A stretch of DNA of 42,943 bases. Origin: Pelomyxa schiedti (taxonomy: Eukaryota > Evosea > Pelobiontida > Pelomyxidae). Below the pieces are notes generated by a model, which saw nothing but the letters and a program-made list of their open reading frames with translations, had not been told where the DNA came from and made no database searches. The position numbers and the translations under genes are program-made. Positions 41,803 through 42,943 of this stretch are shown in pieces; the stretch's first letter is position 1; the number at the start of each line of letters is the position of its first letter. The DNA lies in contig JAHLWZ010000016.1 of NCBI GenBank assembly GCA_020536535.1, positions 1 through 42,943 on the forward strand, given 5' to 3'.

Positions 41803-42943
41803 ATGAAGGGAGTTGTGGAGGAAATTCTTGTGTGCCGGTCGTGCTGCGACGCCCATCTAACTACGTTGGAGCGCCTCCACGCCCTTGCCAAGGTCGCCAC
41901 CACCAGTAAGAGTAACAAAAACAGAACCCCGGCTCCCACAATTACTTCCACCACCTCCACTTCTTGTTGTACGCCAACACGCCAACAACAAGGGGGAACT
42001 GGAGCCGTGAGAGCTGCCTTTGCCCTCGACGCGGCGGGGCCAGGCCACGAAGGCCAAGAAGCCAACGCGGCGAGGCATCTTCAGCAGCAGCATGATGAAG
42101 GACAAGATCACCAAAACGAGCGGACGACGTCAGGCACCGTGGGCGGTCCTATTTTTACCCCCACTGGTGGCACCAAACCTCACCTTGCCTCCAATTCTGC
42201 TTCCGCTTCTGCTTCTGCTTCTGCTTCCGCTTCTGCTTCTGGCACAGCCTCGCCCTGTGCATTGTCTCGCAATCGCAATTGTGGGTCAGGGACGCCAAGG
42301 CCAGGGTCACAGCCTGTGGCGTCCAAAGTGACTGCGTCCAGGCTGGCCAAAATAGCGCCTTCAACCGCTGCAGCAGCAGTCAATAACAATAGAAATAGAA
42401 GTAGCAATAGCCCACGGCCCAGACCGGGTTCAACGCCGGCCGCCATTTCGTATCATCACTCCCCTGCTTTGCAAAGAATTGGGGGACTGGCCAGTGGCAG
42501 GTTGATTTCTGCACGTAACCCAACCCCACTGAGGACATCGTCTTCGCGGAAACCAACCTCTACAACTAACACACCGAGGAGTGGAACCAGCACCGCCGCA
42601 GCGGATTATGGGAAGACTTGCGCCCAGACACAAGGTGTGACTCCAAAGGGGGCGCAACATAAGCCTATGTATGTGGGACAGAACCCCGTGGTGGCTGTGA
42701 CACAAGTGACCCCTCCACAACCGCAAAGCGAAGTTGAGGTACGGGGAACATTTCAGCCTGTTGTGACTCAAGAAACTTTGGCTGCGCCAAGCAACCCCTC
42801 TGTAGTATCTTCAGCCTCAAACGTGATACTCATGGCAGAATGCCAGAAATCTGCTGAAGGTCCTGTGCATTCCAAGTCTTGTCCTATACTCAACAAAGAA
42901 GGTGTGCCCTTTCCTCTTGCTCATACTACAACAACCCCCCCCC
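41803..42943 (+). CDS. low-complexity protein, 3' end cut by the window
   Basis: From ATG 41803 one frame stays open for 380 codons to the window edge without an intron, which is unusually long for this genome. The start MKGVVEEILVCRSCCDAHL has a C-x2-C pair and a helical part (LTTLERLHALAKVATT). The rest is rich in Ser, Thr, Pro, Ala, Gln and Asn, with a (Ser-Ala) repeat and many basic Ser/Pro/Arg clusters (RNRNCGSGTPRPG; SRKPTSTTNTPRSGTS). No domain is recognised in the visible part. Such tails are common in regulatory or cytoskeletal proteins of protists. Codon-level coherence and compositional bias support a real exon. It lies 105 bases downstream of the radical SAM gene, same strand. Confidence 0.7.
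   Translation, partial: MKGVVEEILVCRSCCDAHLTTLERLHALAKVATTSKSNKNRTPAPTITSTTSTSCCTPTRQQQGGTGAVRAAFALDAAGPGHEGQEANAARHLQQQHDEGQDHQNERTTSGTVGGPIFTPTGGTKPHLASNSASASASASASASASGTASPCALSRNRNCGSGTPRPGSQPVASKVTASRLAKIAPSTAAAAVNNNRNRSSNSPRPRPGSTPAAISYHHSPALQRIGGLASGRLISARNPTPLRTSSSRKPTSTTNTPRSGTSTAAADYGKTCAQTQGVTPKGAQHKPMYVGQNPVVAVTQVTPPQPQSEVEVRGTFQPVVTQETLAAPSNPSVVSSASNVILMAECQKSAEGPVHSKSCPILNKEGVPFPLAHTTTTPP
42196..42240 (+). repeat. Ser-Ala codon repeat
   Basis: Fifteen codons alternating TCT/TCC and GCT, a 6-base unit (TCTGCT) repeated seven and a half times within the C-terminal partial gene. Confidence 0.95.

Overview
This window comes from a nuclear genome of a unicellular eukaryote with the standard genetic code. 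Genes are broken by many very short GT-AG introns, mostly about 45-55 bases, and sit close together. They encode eukaryotic machinery: NSA2, SNF5, RasGAP, a RhoGAP-like coiled-coil protein, a Sec23/24-like protein and a UBP zinc finger. Ras and Rho GAPs with a SWI/SNF subunit would suit an amoebozoan or a lineage near opisthokonts, but that is inference; no rRNA or organelle marker is present to place it. Most genes are not single ORFs. The models below were built by joining exons whose splice sites and phases agree with known family sequences. Several gene starts stay uncertain.

Layout. 1-1078: repeat-rich DNA with no convincing gene (a 121-bp direct repeat and two hairpin repeats). 1079-5068 (-): glycogen phosphorylase. 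5391-6554 (+): NSA2 ribosome-assembly factor. 6724-8139 (+): WD40 protein. 8252-9651 (-): membrane-anchored methyltransferase. 9697-12178 (+): glutamate-cysteine ligase. 12335-15493 (+): RasGAP. 15723-16983 (-): SNF5. 17056-19383 (+): SH3-like/helical/HisC-type aminotransferase fusion. 19497-21315 (+): ADP-ribosylglycohydrolase. 21379-22520 (-): polytopic membrane protein. 22726-24229 (-): TMEM8/CREST membrane protein. 24228-27432 (+): type I surface protein with three repeated modules. 27538-28377 (-): ICMT/PEMT-like methyltransferase. 28626-31709 (+): Sec23/24-like VWA protein. 31937-36130 (-): RhoGAP-like coiled-coil protein. 36531-38238 (-): unrecognised protein. 38446-38786 (-): small membrane protein. 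38928-41697 (+): UBP zinc finger / beta-helix-like / radical SAM fusion. 41803 to window end (+): low-complexity protein, cut by the edge.

The genes do not form a pathway. They are housekeeping, signalling and membrane genes, often in divergent pairs whose start codons lie from 0 to about 320 bases apart, so shared bidirectional promoters are likely. The most unusual content is the UBP zinc finger-radical SAM fusion. The aminotransferase carrying a long N-terminal extension, the modular surface protein and the terminal repeat block are next.
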